A stretch of DNA of 64,000 bases from a bacterium. GTDB lineage: Bacteria > Actinomycetota > Acidimicrobiia > Spongiisociales > Spongiisociaceae. A model generated the notes under the pieces. It ran no database searches. It worked only from the letters and a program-made list of their open reading frames with translations, and had not been told where the DNA came from. Each line of letters begins with the position of its first letter. Position 1 is the first letter of the stretch. The position numbers and the translations under genes were made by a program. Shown in pieces: positions 36,754 to 47,193 of this stretch. Location: assembly GCA_026710435.1 (NCBI GenBank), contig JAPOQZ010000166.1, positions 1 to 64,000 on the forward strand. Direction: 5' to 3'.

Positions 36754-37179
36754 TCAACGCTCGACCAGGACCTCCGGATCTGGTTCGGTCGGCGCACTTG
36801 AGTCCCCGCCCGGGTCCGGCACTTCTCCCGAGACCCTGGCCGGTGAGTCGCGAAGGATCTCCTGTCCGGCAGCCAGGGCATCTCCGACAATCCGCTCAGC
36901 CCGGTTCACAGCCTCGTCTAGCATCTCGCGCATCCGGCTTTCGGTCTCACGGTACAGGTCACGCAGAGCGCCTTGATTCTCTGTTACGAGCGCTTCCCGA
37001 CAGCCGTCGAGTGCCGACCGGAGCCGATCAATCTCCGCACGAGCGACGGCATCCTTCTGCTCGTACTCGAGCAGGGTCTCGATGACCAGAGCGAGGAGAG
37101 CGTCCACCTCGTCCTCCGCGTAACCGCGCAGGGCGACCGGAAACCTGACCGCTTGGATATCGCTCGAACTCACGCGCAC
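36754..37179 (-). CDS. DivIVA-domain protein
   Basis: SSSDIQAVRFPVALRGYAEDEVDALLALV followed by coiled coil. Confidence 0.85.
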   Translation of the reverse strand: MRVSSSDIQAVRFPVALRGYAEDEVDALLALVIETLLEYEQKDAVARAEIDRLRSALDGCREALVTENQGALRDLYRETESRMREMLDEAVNRAERIVGDALAAGQEILRDSPARVSGEVPDPGGDSSAPTEPDPEVLVER

Positions 37180-37183
37180 CGGG

Positions 37184-37441
37184 CTACCTGCAGATGATCC
37201 GGGTCACGAGACCGATGACGACCAGAAGGACCAGCGGTGAGAGATCCAACCTCGCGGTGCCCACGGGGATCGCAGGCAGGGCCCTCCCGATGGACCTCAG
37301 CGGTGGATCCACGACTCTGGACAACGCCTCCACCAAGCGGCCCACCGGATGGTCACGGGGTACACGCACCCAACTAAGGATGACCCGGGCAATGATCAGA
37401 TAGACGAAGACCCTGAGAAGGGCACAGACAAGAACGAGCAC
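37184..37441 (-). CDS. YggT family membrane protein
   Basis: LIARVILSWVRVPRDHPVGRLVEALSRVVDPPLRSIGRALP. Confidence 0.88.
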   Translation of the reverse strand: MLVLVCALLRVFVYLIIARVILSWVRVPRDHPVGRLVEALSRVVDPPLRSIGRALPAIPVGTARLDLSPLVLLVVIGLVTRIICR

Positions 37442-37446
37442 TTAGG

Positions 37447-38007
37447 TCAGGAGTCCAGGTCGTAGAGGCCGAGCTCGGCGAGTCGCCTCAGTTCTCGTTC
37501 GAGGATCTTGACGCGTGGCGGGCTCACCAGCAGGACACCCTCGGCGACCTTGCGCATCGATCCGTCAAGCGCGTAGACCAGGCCACTCGAGAAGTCGACC
37601 AGCCGGCGGACCATGGCCGGGTCGGTTCCCCGCAGGTTGATGAGAACCGGGATCCGCTCGCGCATGAGGTCGGCAATCTTCTTGGCGTCGTCGAATCCGC
37701 TCGCGTCGATGGTCTCGGTGTAGCCAACCATGGATCCTGCCTGGTCTCCGGGGCGTACGACCACGCTCAGGTCCGGCGCCGAGGCCGAGGGTGGGCGCTG
37801 GTAGGTCGGCGCCACTTCGGCAACTCTCCGCTCACTCGGCGGGACCACGGTCTCACCGGCGCCTGCCGGGCGTACCTCCGGCCGCCGGCCGGGACGCCGC
37901 GTTGCCCCGCCGGCCAATCGCGCATCGCGCTTCGCGTCGTACGAAGGCTCGTTCTCATCAACGAGCCCCAGCCATTCCATGAATCTGTTCACAGAGCTCA
38001 CGTCCAC
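37447..38007 (-). CDS. sepF: cell division protein SepF
   Basis: DAKKIADLMRERIPVLINLRGTDPAMVRRLVDFSSGLVYALDGSMRKVAEGVLLVSP. Confidence 0.95.
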   Translation of the reverse strand: MDVSSVNRFMEWLGLVDENEPSYDAKRDARLAGGATRRPGRRPEVRPAGAGETVVPPSERRVAEVAPTYQRPPSASAPDLSVVVRPGDQAGSMVGYTETIDASGFDDAKKIADLMRERIPVLINLRGTDPAMVRRLVDFSSGLVYALDGSMRKVAEGVLLVSPPRVKILERELRRLAELGLYDLDS

Positions 38008-38687
38008 CCCACTGTAGGTCGCCGCCCAAAGATAGCCCGTCCCACCCGTACCATGGTAGATCCTTCCTCGATAGCAACCTCGAAGTCGTCGGTCATACCC
38101 ATGCTGAGAGCCAGGTCACGACCCAGCCGGACGGACAACCGGTCAGCGATGTCCCTCATCCGGGCGAAATAGGGTCGGCTGGCCTCGGGAGTCCTGCCGA
38201 GGGGTGGGATCGCCATGATCCCGTTCAGTCTGATCCCGGCGGATTCCCATCTGTCGAAGGTCTGGAGCACCAAATCCGGTGGAACCCCGTGCTTCTGCGC
38301 CTCCATCCCGATGTTGACCTGTAGCAGAGCGGGAGGCGCCCTGTCGTCACCCCTCAACCACGGCTTGATCAACCGGTCGCGGTCGAAGGACTGGAGCAAT
38401 TCCACCCGTGGCCGCACCAGACGGACCTTGTTTGTCTGGAGAGGACCTACGAAGTGCCATCGAACCTCCCCCGGAAGCCGACCGACCTTGGAAGCAAGCT
38501 CTTGTCCTCGGTTCTCCCCGAAGATCCGCTGGCCGGCGTCGAATGCCTGCTGGAGGACTGACACCGGTTGGCCCTTGCCGATAACGACCAACTCGACATC
38601 CTCGACGTTGCGGCCAACCCGTCCCGCTGCCGACGCCATCCGCTGTCGCACGTCTCCCAGAGACACCCCTACGCTCATGGTATCCAT
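37998..38687 (-). CDS. YggS family PLP homeostasis protein
   Basis: VELVVIGKGQPV, FGENRGQEL, WHFVGPLQTNK, LSMGMTDDFEVAIEEGSTMVRVGRAIFG. Confidence 0.92.
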   Translation of the reverse strand: MDTMSVGVSLGDVRQRMASAAGRVGRNVEDVELVVIGKGQPVSVLQQAFDAGQRIFGENRGQELASKVGRLPGEVRWHFVGPLQTNKVRLVRPRVELLQSFDRDRLIKPWLRGDDRAPPALLQVNIGMEAQKHGVPPDLVLQTFDRWESAGIRLNGIMAIPPLGRTPEASRPYFARMRDIADRLSVRLGRDLALSMGMTDDFEVAIEEGSTMVRVGRAIFGRRPTVGWT

Positions 38688-39304
38688 CCTATTGCCGCTT
38701 GGCGGAAACGGGTAGCGTTGGCGCGATGCGAGAACCATCCGTCCCCGCAACGGGTGCAGGCATCCAGAGACCACCACTTAGCCCCGGGTACTTGGGCTCG
38801 GATGGCGCCGCCGAGATCGACTGAGGTCGTTCGCCAGGTGGTTGTACTTTCCCAGCCGGGAAACACCGCGGCCACCTCGTCCCCTACCTCGAAGCAGCAA
38901 GGTCCGATCAGCGGTCCCATGGCAGCTCTCAATACCGGTTCGTGGCGGGAGGCTCGCTCCTCCAGATAGCCGGCGGCATCGGATACCACACCGGCCGCGG
39001 CGCCTCGCCATCCGGCATGCACCACCGCTACGGCTCCGGCACTCTCCAAGACGATGGCAGCGCAGTCCGCCGTAAACACAGCCAGCGGGAGAGCCCGACT
39101 CACGGTGAACAGAGCGTCACCCTCACCGGCCCGTCCTGGTTCCTTCACCTCCAGCAGCTTGGCGCCATGGATCTGCCGGGCGGTGGCCCACTCGGGCTTG
39201 ATCCCCAGTTGGGTGGACACCGTGAAACGGTCTCCACGGGCCATGTCTCCGGCTCTTGCGGTCGTGAACGCGGCCCCTCGGAACCCGGACGGGCGGACGA
39301 TCAT
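38675..39304 (-). CDS. YfiH/laccase-domain (polyphenol oxidase) family protein
   Basis: ATARQIHGAKLLEV, FTADCAAIVLESAGAVAVVHAGWRGAAAGVV, GPLIGPCCFEVGDEV. Confidence 0.92.
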   Translation of the reverse strand: MIVRPSGFRGAAFTTARAGDMARGDRFTVSTQLGIKPEWATARQIHGAKLLEVKEPGRAGEGDALFTVSRALPLAVFTADCAAIVLESAGAVAVVHAGWRGAAAGVVSDAAGYLEERASRHEPVLRAAMGPLIGPCCFEVGDEVAAVFPGWESTTTWRTTSVDLGGAIRAQVPGAKWWSLDACTRCGDGWFSHRANATRFRQAAIGWIP

Positions 39305-39326
39305 GCCTCGGACCGGTGCGACTCCA

Positions 39327-40406
39327 TCACCCCTCGACGAACCCGGGAATATCGAAGGGATCGTCTTCGGGTATGGAGAGGACACGTCGCGACGATGACC
39401 CGCTCCGGGATCTGGCCGGTGGAGCCGAAGCCCGGAGGGACCGCCGGGAACGGTCGACCCCGGCTGCGATTACCGTAACCCGGAACTCCTCGCCCGTGCT
39501 TTCGTCGGGCGTCGCACCGAAGATGATCTGCGCGTCGGGCTCGCAGTGCGACTGTACGTTGGAGGCCGCCTCGTTCACCTCGTACAGAGTCAAGTCGGGT
39601 GGTCCGGTTATCGACATCAGGACCCCGGTGGCGCCCTCCATCGAGGTCTCCAGCAGAGGACTCGCCATGGCCCGCTCGGCTGCCTGCACGGCTCGGTTGT
39701 CGCCCGAGGCCCTTCCGATACCCATGACCGCCGTACCCGCATCCCCGAGCACGGTCTTGACATCGGCGAAGTCAACATTGATGAGCCCCGGAGTGGTGAT
39801 GATCTCGGAGATCCCGGTGACACCGTCCTTGAGAACCTCATCGGCCAGCGAGAAAGCGTCGACCATGGACATGGAACGATCGGCGACGGCCATCAGGTTG
39901 TCATTGGGTATCACGATCAAAGCGTCGACCGCCTGCCGGAGCTCGGATATCCCCTGTTCGGCTTGCATCGAACGGCGCTGGCCCTCGAATCCGAAAGGCC
40001 GCGTTACGACCCCGACCGTCAACGCTCCGAGATTGCGTGCCACCTCCGCGACCACGGGGGCACCGCCCGAGCCCGTACCTCCGCCTTCACCCGCGGTCAC
40101 GAAGACCAGGTCGGAGCCGGTCAGGACATCCTCGAGTTCTTCCCTGTGGGCCTCCGCTGCTGCCTTGCCGACCTCAGGGTTGGCTCCTGCTCCCAGACCC
40201 CGCGTGACCTCGCGCCCTATATCGAGTTTGATGTCCGCATCCGACATGAGAAGAGCTTGGGCATCGGTATTCACCGCGATGAACTCGACGCCCATGATTC
40301 CAGACTCGACCATCCGGTTGACGGCATTCATGCCTCCACCGCCGACCCCCACCACTTTGATAACCGCTACGTAGCTATGCAGCCCGCTGACGTTGGTAAC
40401 GGCCAT
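39327..40406 (-). CDS. ftsZ: cell division protein FtsZ
   Basis: [39 protein letters not shown] tubulin signature; C-terminal [12 protein letters not shown]. Confidence 0.97.
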   Translation of the reverse strand: MAVTNVSGLHSYVAVIKVVGVGGGGMNAVNRMVESGIMGVEFIAVNTDAQALLMSDADIKLDIGREVTRGLGAGANPEVGKAAAEAHREELEDVLTGSDLVFVTAGEGGGTGSGGAPVVAEVARNLGALTVGVVTRPFGFEGQRRSMQAEQGISELRQAVDALIVIPNDNLMAVADRSMSMVDAFSLADEVLKDGVTGISEIITTPGLINVDFADVKTVLGDAGTAVMGIGRASGDNRAVQAAERAMASPLLETSMEGATGVLMSITGPPDLTLYEVNEAASNVQSHCEPDAQIIFGATPDESTGEEFRVTVIAAGVDRSRRSLRASAPPARSRSGSSSRRVLSIPEDDPFDIPGFVEG

Positions 40407-40548
40407 ACCCCACTCTTCCTCTCATTCCGCTATCTAAGCGTCCCGGATCGTTCTGTCCACCCTTTACCGGGTGGATGTCGGAACAGATGTAACTATAGAT
40501 TAAGCCACAACTGTAGTTCATGTTCAACTTGACTGTTTCTAGCTGAGC

Positions 40549-41331
40549 TTAAGCATTAAGGTTAACCACGGGATCAGGTGTGCCCTTGACCGGTTCCGAA
40601 GTCCGGAGCGCCGGCCGCTCTGGCGCGGTCATGTCGATCAAACCTTCGGGAGCCGCGGCAATAACCGCCGCGAGCGAAACCGCCTTCGCGGCCATATGGA
40701 CCGGCAGGCCGAGGCGAACCGGGCGATCCCCCACCAGACCCCATAGTTCGTCATCCTTCAGTTGAACCAGTATCTCCTGGTCCACATCTTGCGGTAACGC
40801 TCGGGCAAACTCCAACGCCCCTAGTACGGCTTCATCGGTAACCGGCGAGCCGATGCTTAGCTCGTCGACAGGAATAGCGATGATAGAGCGGACCGGTTCC
40901 GGTGCATCCGAATACTCCAACAGAACTCCGTCGTCCGCCAACAATCCCCAACGTCCTCCCAGCCACAACCACGCCACTCCTTCTCGCTCGCTAAGGTTCA
41001 CCTCCACCCGCGTCGGGAACACAAGCTTCACGGACGCGGACTTTATCCACGGGTCCGCTAGCAGAGACTCCTCGATCTGGTCAACCCGAACAGCCACCAG
41101 TGGTCTACCCACGGCGAGCTTCTCTCGGGCCAGGATGCCTCCCACATCCCCGTTCACTGCGCCTTGCACCTCCAATGTGGCGACGCTCATGTAGGGAGAG
41201 ACGACGAACCACGCCACGATGCCGATCCCACCCATCGCCAGCAGAACCATCAGGGAACGCCGTACTCTCGCGAGCGCCTCATCCTCTGCTACCTCGAGCC
41301 GTCTCCGGAGGATGCGCGGATCGATCCTCAT
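40549..41331 (-). CDS. ftsQ: cell division protein FtsQ/DivIB
   Basis: Single TM then POTRA-like LEVQGAVNGDVGGILAREKLAVGRPLVAVRVDQIEESLLADPWIKSASVKLVFPTRVEVNLSER. Confidence 0.9.
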   Translation of the reverse strand: MRIDPRILRRRLEVAEDEALARVRRSLMVLLAMGGIGIVAWFVVSPYMSVATLEVQGAVNGDVGGILAREKLAVGRPLVAVRVDQIEESLLADPWIKSASVKLVFPTRVEVNLSEREGVAWLWLGGRWGLLADDGVLLEYSDAPEPVRSIIAIPVDELSIGSPVTDEAVLGALEFARALPQDVDQEILVQLKDDELWGLVGDRPVRLGLPVHMAAKAVSLAAVIAAAPEGLIDMTAPERPALRTSEPVKGTPDPVVNLNA

Positions 41332-42254
41332 TCGAGTCTCCGGCCGTGCGGGTGGAACCGTCCCGCGAAGCGGATCTCCGGTTCCAGAACGATTCCCGTC
41401 TTCTCGAGCACCAGGCGTCTCACATAGTGGACCAGGTCATAGACATCCTGGGAAGTCGTGCCCCGAGACGCTACGAAGAAGTTGGCATGCCGGAAGGAAA
41501 CACGTGCGCCACCTCTGCTCATGCCCTTCATTCCGAGAGAGTCGATGATCCTCCCGGCCGCGTCGCCGGGAGGGTTGCGAAACACACTCCCGGCGTTGAG
41601 AGTGCCCCCCGGCTGGTGCGAACGCCGCCACCTGATCGCCTCTCGCATCAGAGCCGCGGCCTTGTCGGACGAACCCGGCGTGACTGCAAACCGGGCCCCG
41701 AGCACCAACTCCGATCCGCTGACATTGCTTGATCGATAATCCAACTCGAGCTCTGCGGCCGTTCGATCGGCCACTGATGCCGAAGCCATGTCCATGACTG
41801 ATGCAGAGACGAGGACATCGGCGGTCTCGGCGCCGAAGAACCCGGCGTTCATGGTCACCGCCCCACCGACCGAACCGGGAATGCCAACATAGAACTCCAA
41901 GCCTCTCAGACCCTCCCGGGCCGTACGGCGGGCCAGACGGGGAAGCGCCACGGCCGCTCCGGCGGTTACGCTACCGGTCCTGCGATCGAGCGCCAGGTTG
42001 CGGAACTCTCCTCCGAGTCGGAGCACCAGTCCGTCGAAGCCGCGGTCGGCTACAACCAGATTGCTCCCTCTGCCCAGGACCAGGATCTGTATCCGGCTCC
42101 GGATGGCTACCCGTACCACGTCCCTCAAGAACTCGACGGAAGTGGGTTCGCAGAACCACCGGGCAGGCCCTCCCAACTTGTAGGTGGTCATATTCCCGAT
42201 CCGGATGCCTTCCCGGATCCGGCCACCGGCTCGCAAGGTCCCCCAGGTACTCAT
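41328..42254 (-). CDS. murB: UDP-N-acetylenolpyruvoylglucosamine reductase
   Basis: NMTTYKLGGPARWF, VLGRGSNLVVADRGFDGLVLRL, GIPGSVGGAVTMNAGFFG, GSVFRNPPGDAAGRIID. Confidence 0.95.
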   Translation of the reverse strand: MSTWGTLRAGGRIREGIRIGNMTTYKLGGPARWFCEPTSVEFLRDVVRVAIRSRIQILVLGRGSNLVVADRGFDGLVLRLGGEFRNLALDRRTGSVTAGAAVALPRLARRTAREGLRGLEFYVGIPGSVGGAVTMNAGFFGAETADVLVSASVMDMASASVADRTAAELELDYRSSNVSGSELVLGARFAVTPGSSDKAAALMREAIRWRRSHQPGGTLNAGSVFRNPPGDAAGRIIDSLGMKGMSRGGARVSFRHANFFVASRGTTSQDVYDLVHYVRRLVLEKTGIVLEPEIRFAGRFHPHGRRLE

Positions 42255-43615
42255 TTACGGCCGCTTAGCCGCCTGGTCAGGCTGTCCGGCAAGGAGGTGA
42301 TGTCCCCTGCTCCCAGTGTTAGCACCAGGTCACCGGACAGAACCCGATCCGCGACGAAGGCCGCCGCCTCGTCCAAACGAGGCACGTAGTCGGCTTCTGC
42401 ACCGGCATGGCGCGCCGCGTCTACTACCAGGGAGCCCGTAACACCCGGGACTGGTTCCTCCCTCGCCCCGTAGATGTCGGTGACGACCACGCGGTCAGCT
42501 CGGGCCAGCGAGCCACCGAACTCGGTGGCCAGGGAACTGGTCCGGGAGTAGAGATGAGGCTGGAACACCACCCATAGCCTGTTCCTGTCCACCGGCAGGA
42601 GGGCCTCGATGTCGGCGGTCACCTCAGCCGGGTGGTGGGCGTAGCTGTCGATGATGGTCACACCGGCGACAGTCCCTCGCTTCTCGAGACGCCGCCTCAC
42701 TCCCCTGAACCGCGCGAGACCCTTGATCGCATCGTCCGGTTCGTACCCGAGCTCGCCGAGCAGTGCTAGGACACCGCACGCATTGCGGGCCGTGTGCAAT
42801 CCGGGCCGTCCCACTGTCACCCGAGCTGGAGCAAACCGGCCTGCCAGCCGGAAGGAGACCTCGGAGGGTCCGGCAGCCACATCGACGATTCTCCAGTCGG
42901 CATCCGCCGACGTACCGTAACCGGGCCGACCTGTCCGAGCCGCGAGCCTCCGACCGCCCGCATCGTCCACACCGATCACCACGGGTCCGTCAACCCGGTC
43001 TACTACATCGCTGAAGGCCTGCTCGAGGGCGTCAGCCGTGCCGTAATGATCCAGATGGTCCGAGTCCACATTCGTGACCATCAAGGCTCGGAACTTCAGG
43101 TGTGTGAATGTCCCGAAGGCCTCGTCCGCCTCAAGTACGAGGAGGTCATCGGAACCCAGATGGGCATTCGCCGGAGGGTCCACCGGGTCCCCGCCTACCA
43201 CGAACGAGGGATCCAATCCCATGGAACGGGTCGCGGTTATCGCCAACGCGGTAGACGTAGTCTTACCGTGGGTACCGGTGGCTCCGATGGTGGGTATCCG
43301 CTCGGTTATCGCCTGCAACAACCGCGGGCGCCGCCAGATCGTCACTCCGGCCGCGGTTGCAGCCACCAGTTCAGGATCAGTGTCGGGAACGGCGGAGGAG
43401 GCAACCACCAGATCGCAAGCCGCCATGCGTTCCGGACGGCTTCCTCCCCAGGTGTCGACACCATGAGCACTCAGGTCACCGAGTACAGGACCAGGATTGA
43501 GATCCGAGCCCGAGACCGCATGGTCCATGGCGGCCAGGAGCTTGGCGAGCGGACCCATACCGGCCCCCCCGGCACCGACACAATGGATCCTGGTGAGATC
43601 ATCCAAGCTCTGCAT
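42251..43615 (-). CDS. murC: UDP-N-acetylmuramate-L-alanine ligase
   Basis: HCVGAGGAGMGPLAKLL, GATGTHGKTTSTALAI, VTNVDSDHLDHYGT, IDSYAHHPAEVTADI. Confidence 0.96.
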   Translation of the reverse strand: MQSLDDLTRIHCVGAGGAGMGPLAKLLAAMDHAVSGSDLNPGPVLGDLSAHGVDTWGGSRPERMAACDLVVASSAVPDTDPELVAATAAGVTIWRRPRLLQAITERIPTIGATGTHGKTTSTALAITATRSMGLDPSFVVGGDPVDPPANAHLGSDDLLVLEADEAFGTFTHLKFRALMVTNVDSDHLDHYGTADALEQAFSDVVDRVDGPVVIGVDDAGGRRLAARTGRPGYGTSADADWRIVDVAAGPSEVSFRLAGRFAPARVTVGRPGLHTARNACGVLALLGELGYEPDDAIKGLARFRGVRRRLEKRGTVAGVTIIDSYAHHPAEVTADIEALLPVDRNRLWVVFQPHLYSRTSSLATEFGGSLARADRVVVTDIYGAREEPVPGVTGSLVVDAARHAGAEADYVPRLDEAAAFVADRVLSGDLVLTLGAGDITSLPDSLTRRLSGRK

Positions 43616-44684
43616 GGGCTCTGCCCAACATCACGTCCGCCAACGAGGCTGCAGCACCGGGGCGGGCGATGGTCATGGCCGCCTGACTCATGCGTACCCG
43701 CCGTGGCTCGTCTTCAAGCAACGCCCTCACTAGCTCTCCCAACGAATCGAGTCCCGATTCGTCAAGAAGAACCGCCCCACCAGCACCCGCCATAGCTTCC
43801 GCGTTTGCCAACTGGTGCCGTCCGCCGAACGAACCGGGAACCAGGATGCTGGGGGTGCCGGTTACCGCAGCCTCCATCAAACCGCCACCGGCTCGGCCGA
43901 TCACCACATCACATGCGGAATAGAAGAGTTCCATCCGGTTCTCGAACCCGAGCACCACCCGTGCTACCGATGGAGCGTCTTCGGCTACGGACACGTCCTG
44001 GCGGCGACCCGGACCTGCGAGGTGGACGATCTGCAACGGTGGTCCCTGCCAGCCGGCCGCCATCCGGCCTACGGCTTCGTTGATCGCCACCGATCCCTGG
44101 CTACCGCCAACGATCCCGACGATCGGCGCTCCCTCCTCAAGGCCGTACCATCGAATCGCGCCAGGCCGCGTGGACCGCTTGTCGAGATGGGCGAGATCTG
44201 CCCTCAACGGGTAACCGATCGCTGTTCCATCCAGCCCCCGAGTTTCCGGGTACGAGACAAAGCAAGAATCCGCCCACCGTCCGACCAGGCGGTTGGCAAG
44301 TCCGGCTTCGACGTTCTGCTCGTGCACGTAGAGGCGGATCCCCAGCCGCTTGGCTGCCACGGCCACGGGAACTGTTACGTACCCACCCATGCACAAAACG
44401 GTACGAGTCCTCCGCGCCACCAATTCTCCAGATGCAGCGCGCGCCGCGCGCCACACGATCCCGGGTAAGCGCAGGTTTCGAGGAGAGAGGCTCCTTACCA
44501 ACCCTTGGAGCTCCAGGCGGAAGTATGCGTATCCCTCCTGGGGAACGATGTCTGCTTCCATACGGTCGCCGCCCAGGAAGAGGATGTGCCGTTTGGCAAC
44601 GCCTGCCTCCACCAGTTGTTCGGCCACCGCCAGACCGGGGTAGACGTGCCCTCCGGTACCGGCTGCTGCGATCGCGTAACTCAA
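43599..44684 (-). CDS. murG: UDP-GlcNAc lipid II precursor glycosyltransferase
   Basis: IAAAGTGGHVYPGLAVAEQLVEAG, VLCMGGYVTVPVAVAAK, VIGRAGGGLMEAAVTGTPSILVP; TTG start at 44684 inferred just after ftsW stop. Confidence 0.93.
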   Translation of the reverse strand: MSYAIAAAGTGGHVYPGLAVAEQLVEAGVAKRHILFLGGDRMEADIVPQEGYAYFRLELQGLVRSLSPRNLRLPGIVWRAARAASGELVARRTRTVLCMGGYVTVPVAVAAKRLGIRLYVHEQNVEAGLANRLVGRWADSCFVSYPETRGLDGTAIGYPLRADLAHLDKRSTRPGAIRWYGLEEGAPIVGIVGGSQGSVAINEAVGRMAAGWQGPPLQIVHLAGPGRRQDVSVAEDAPSVARVVLGFENRMELFYSACDVVIGRAGGGLMEAAVTGTPSILVPGSFGGRHQLANAEAMAGAGGAVLLDESGLDSLGELVRALLEDEPRRVRMSQAAMTIARPGAAASLADVMLGRAHAELG

Positions 44685-44695
44685 TGCGTCGGGCT

Positions 44696-45868
44696 CTACT
44701 TTCGGACCTCGGAATTCTGGGGCGCCGTTCTTGTGATGTTGATGAGGATCCCCGCTCCCGCCAGCGCGGCCACCATCGCGCTGCCACCGACCGAAACGAA
44801 CGGAAGGGCCAGACCAGTAACGGGAATCACCCCTACGACACCTCCGACGTTGACGATTGACTGCACGCTGATCCACGCGGTTATTCCGCTGGCGAGAAGG
44901 CGTGCGAACGTGTCGCCGGTGCGATAGGCAATCCAGATTCCGATGAGCGAAAGGACGGTAAGCGTGAGCAACAGGGCGATAGCCCCGAAGAACCCCGTCT
45001 CCTCGGCGATGATGGTGAAGATGAAGTCGGTATTCGCGTTCGGAAGGAAGGCCCAGCGAGCTCTTGAAGCACCGAGCCCGACACCCATGAGATGGCCGCT
45101 CCCCACTGCCATCAGGCTCTGCGCCAACTGGTAGCAGCTCCCAAGCGGGTCGGCAAGGGGATCGAGGAAGCATGCGAAGCGTTCGCGCCGGTACGGATAG
45201 GCAACCGTGGACACTCCGGCCAGAGCGACAATCACCACCCCTCCCCCCAAGATGTATCTCATCGGGATGCCGGACGCCAGTACGACGCCGCCTGCGGCGC
45301 CCGCGATGATCAGAGCCGTACCGAGGTCCGGCTGAAGTACGACGAGAGCACATGTGGCGCCCGCGGACAACAGGACGGGACCGATAAACTGCTGCAGGTC
45401 ATCGAGACGATCTCTCCTGTCGGCTAGTACCGAGGCGAGGAAGACGATGACGGCCAGCTTCGAGAACTCCGACGGCTGCACGGTGATCGATCCGACCTGT
45501 ATCCAACGCTCCGCCCCGCCACGCGTGGAGCCGAGAACCGGGACAAGGATCAGACCGAGGGTGGAAGCACCGAGAATCCAGACCGCCGCCCTCTTGTACC
45601 ACGTGTAGGGAGTGACAGCGGTCACGACCATGGCGGCTAGCCCGACCACCACCCACCTGACCTGCCTTCTGAACGTCTCCAACCGGTCGGACTCGCCGAG
45701 TATGCCGCCCGCCGACGAGGCCGACAGGATCGCCCCGAGCCCGACAACGAGCAGCAGGGCAACCACCACCACGACGAAGATCGCCAGACGGGAACTGGTA
45801 AGTTCGACCATTTCCCCGCGACGGGCCCTGGTCCTGATATCGGTAATGGAGGTGACCCGGGCACTCAT
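44696..45868 (-). CDS. ftsW: FtsW/SEDS peptidoglycan glycosyltransferase
   Basis: SEDS TM pattern; WIQVGSITVQPSEFSKLAVIVFLA, LLSAGATCALVVLQPDLGTALI, NANTDFIFTIIAEETGFFGA. Confidence 0.95.
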   Translation of the reverse strand: MSARVTSITDIRTRARRGEMVELTSSRLAIFVVVVVALLLVVGLGAILSASSAGGILGESDRLETFRRQVRWVVVGLAAMVVTAVTPYTWYKRAAVWILGASTLGLILVPVLGSTRGGAERWIQVGSITVQPSEFSKLAVIVFLASVLADRRDRLDDLQQFIGPVLLSAGATCALVVLQPDLGTALIIAGAAGGVVLASGIPMRYILGGGVVIVALAGVSTVAYPYRRERFACFLDPLADPLGSCYQLAQSLMAVGSGHLMGVGLGASRARWAFLPNANTDFIFTIIAEETGFFGAIALLLTLTVLSLIGIWIAYRTGDTFARLLASGITAWISVQSIVNVGGVVGVIPVTGLALPFVSVGGSAMVAALAGAGILINITRTAPQNSEVRK

Positions 45869-47193
45869 GAGCGGACCGCTCCCCCGCCGCCGGCACGGGC
45901 CCTATCGATGTGGTCCCACACCAGCCGGCAGAACACCACGCCCCTTTCCTCGTAGGAGCGGAACATATCGAAGCTCGCACATCCGGGCGACAGCAGAACC
46001 GTGTCTCCGGCATTGGCCCGTCGACCTGCCATGGCAACCGCCTGTTCCAACGATCCCGCCAGAGAGGATGGACATCCTGACGCCTTCCGCAACAATTCCG
46101 GCCCGGATTCTCCGATTGCGATCAATGCCCGGATGTTCGGGCGGGCGACAAGTGGGGCCAGATCGAGACCCTTGTTACGCCCACCGGCGATCAGTACCAC
46201 CGACGGGTAGGAATCGACCGCAGCCACCGCCGCGTGAGGATTGGTGGCCTTGGAGTCGTTCACCCATGTGATCCCATCCCATTCGGCGACTACCTTGCGC
46301 CGATGATCACCGTGACGGAATCGACCCACCACTCGTCCCACGGCTCCGGGACCTGCTCCCATCTCCGTAGCGGCCACGGCCGCCAGAGCCAGGTTGACCC
46401 GGTAGGCCGGGTCGCTCGGTGGCGCCCCGGCGAGGGCAACCGTTCCCGAGGGTAGGACCAGACCGTCCCGAACCATCCCGAAGGTACCGGGCCGAAGCCT
46501 GCCGTCGCCGACGACGGGCGCCCGACGACCGCGGGCTGCAACGGCAAGTTGCGCTGCACCTGGATCGTCAGCATCGAACACCAGCAGGTTCTGGTCTTCG
46601 AAGTGCATGAAGATCCTCGCCTTGGCAGCCCGATAGGCACCTTCCGATCCATGCCAATCGAGATGGTCCGCTGCCACATTCACAATCACGGCGACCTCGG
46701 GATGGAGGGAGTACGTATAGGTCAGCTGGAAACTCGACACCTCCAGGACAACTACATCCCAATCCTCCAGAACGATATCGCTCACCGCTCGTCCGATGTT
46801 TCCAGCGGCCACAGCTCTCAGGCCCGACTCCTGGAGCATCTCTGTGGCCTGCTCGACAACAGTCGTCTTACCGTTCGTTCCGGTAACCGCTATCACAGGA
46901 CATTCCAACCGGCGCGCGGCGAACTCCACCTCGCTCCATACCGGAATCCCCTCCAGTTGCGCCGCCATCATCGGTGCGGAGTCGGGAGCGAAGCCAGGAC
47001 TCGTGATCACCAGATCAATGCCCTCAAGGAGTTCCGGATGCCAATCCCCTGCCACCAACCGGACGTCCGGCGCATCCAGGCGCGCCAAGCTGTCCGGACT
47101 CCGGTCGTACACTTCGTACTGCATCCCCAAACGTGCGAGCAGGCGCGCGGCCGCCCTTCCGGAGACCCCCGCGCCGAGGACGAGCACCTTCAT
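45865..47193 (-). CDS. murD: UDP-N-acetylmuramoylalanine-D-glutamate ligase
   Basis: VLGAGVSGRAAARLLARLG, VTGTNGKTTVVEQATEML, NVAADHLDWHGS, WVNDSKATNPHAAVAAV. Confidence 0.96.
   Translation of the reverse strand: MKVLVLGAGVSGRAAARLLARLGMQYEVYDRSPDSLARLDAPDVRLVAGDWHPELLEGIDLVITSPGFAPDSAPMMAAQLEGIPVWSEVEFAARRLECPVIAVTGTNGKTTVVEQATEMLQESGLRAVAAGNIGRAVSDIVLEDWDVVVLEVSSFQLTYTYSLHPEVAVIVNVAADHLDWHGSEGAYRAAKARIFMHFEDQNLLVFDADDPGAAQLAVAARGRRAPVVGDGRLRPGTFGMVRDGLVLPSGTVALAGAPPSDPAYRVNLALAAVAATEMGAGPGAVGRVVGRFRHGDHRRKVVAEWDGITWVNDSKATNPHAAVAAVDSYPSVVLIAGGRNKGLDLAPLVARPNIRALIAIGESGPELLRKASGCPSSLAGSLEQAVAMAGRRANAGDTVLLSPGCASFDMFRSYEERGVVFCRLVWDHIDRARAGGGGAVRS

Noticed and set aside
39546-40532. 328-aa plus-strand ORF opposite ftsZ
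   Set aside because: Low-complexity shadow translation; the opposite strand has the complete FtsZ signature.
44687-45353. N-terminal extension of the MurG ORF (584 aa in the track)
   Set aside because: Extension overlaps ftsW out of frame; MurG homology starts at SYAIAAAGTGGHVYPG and a TTG start at 44684 is plausible.
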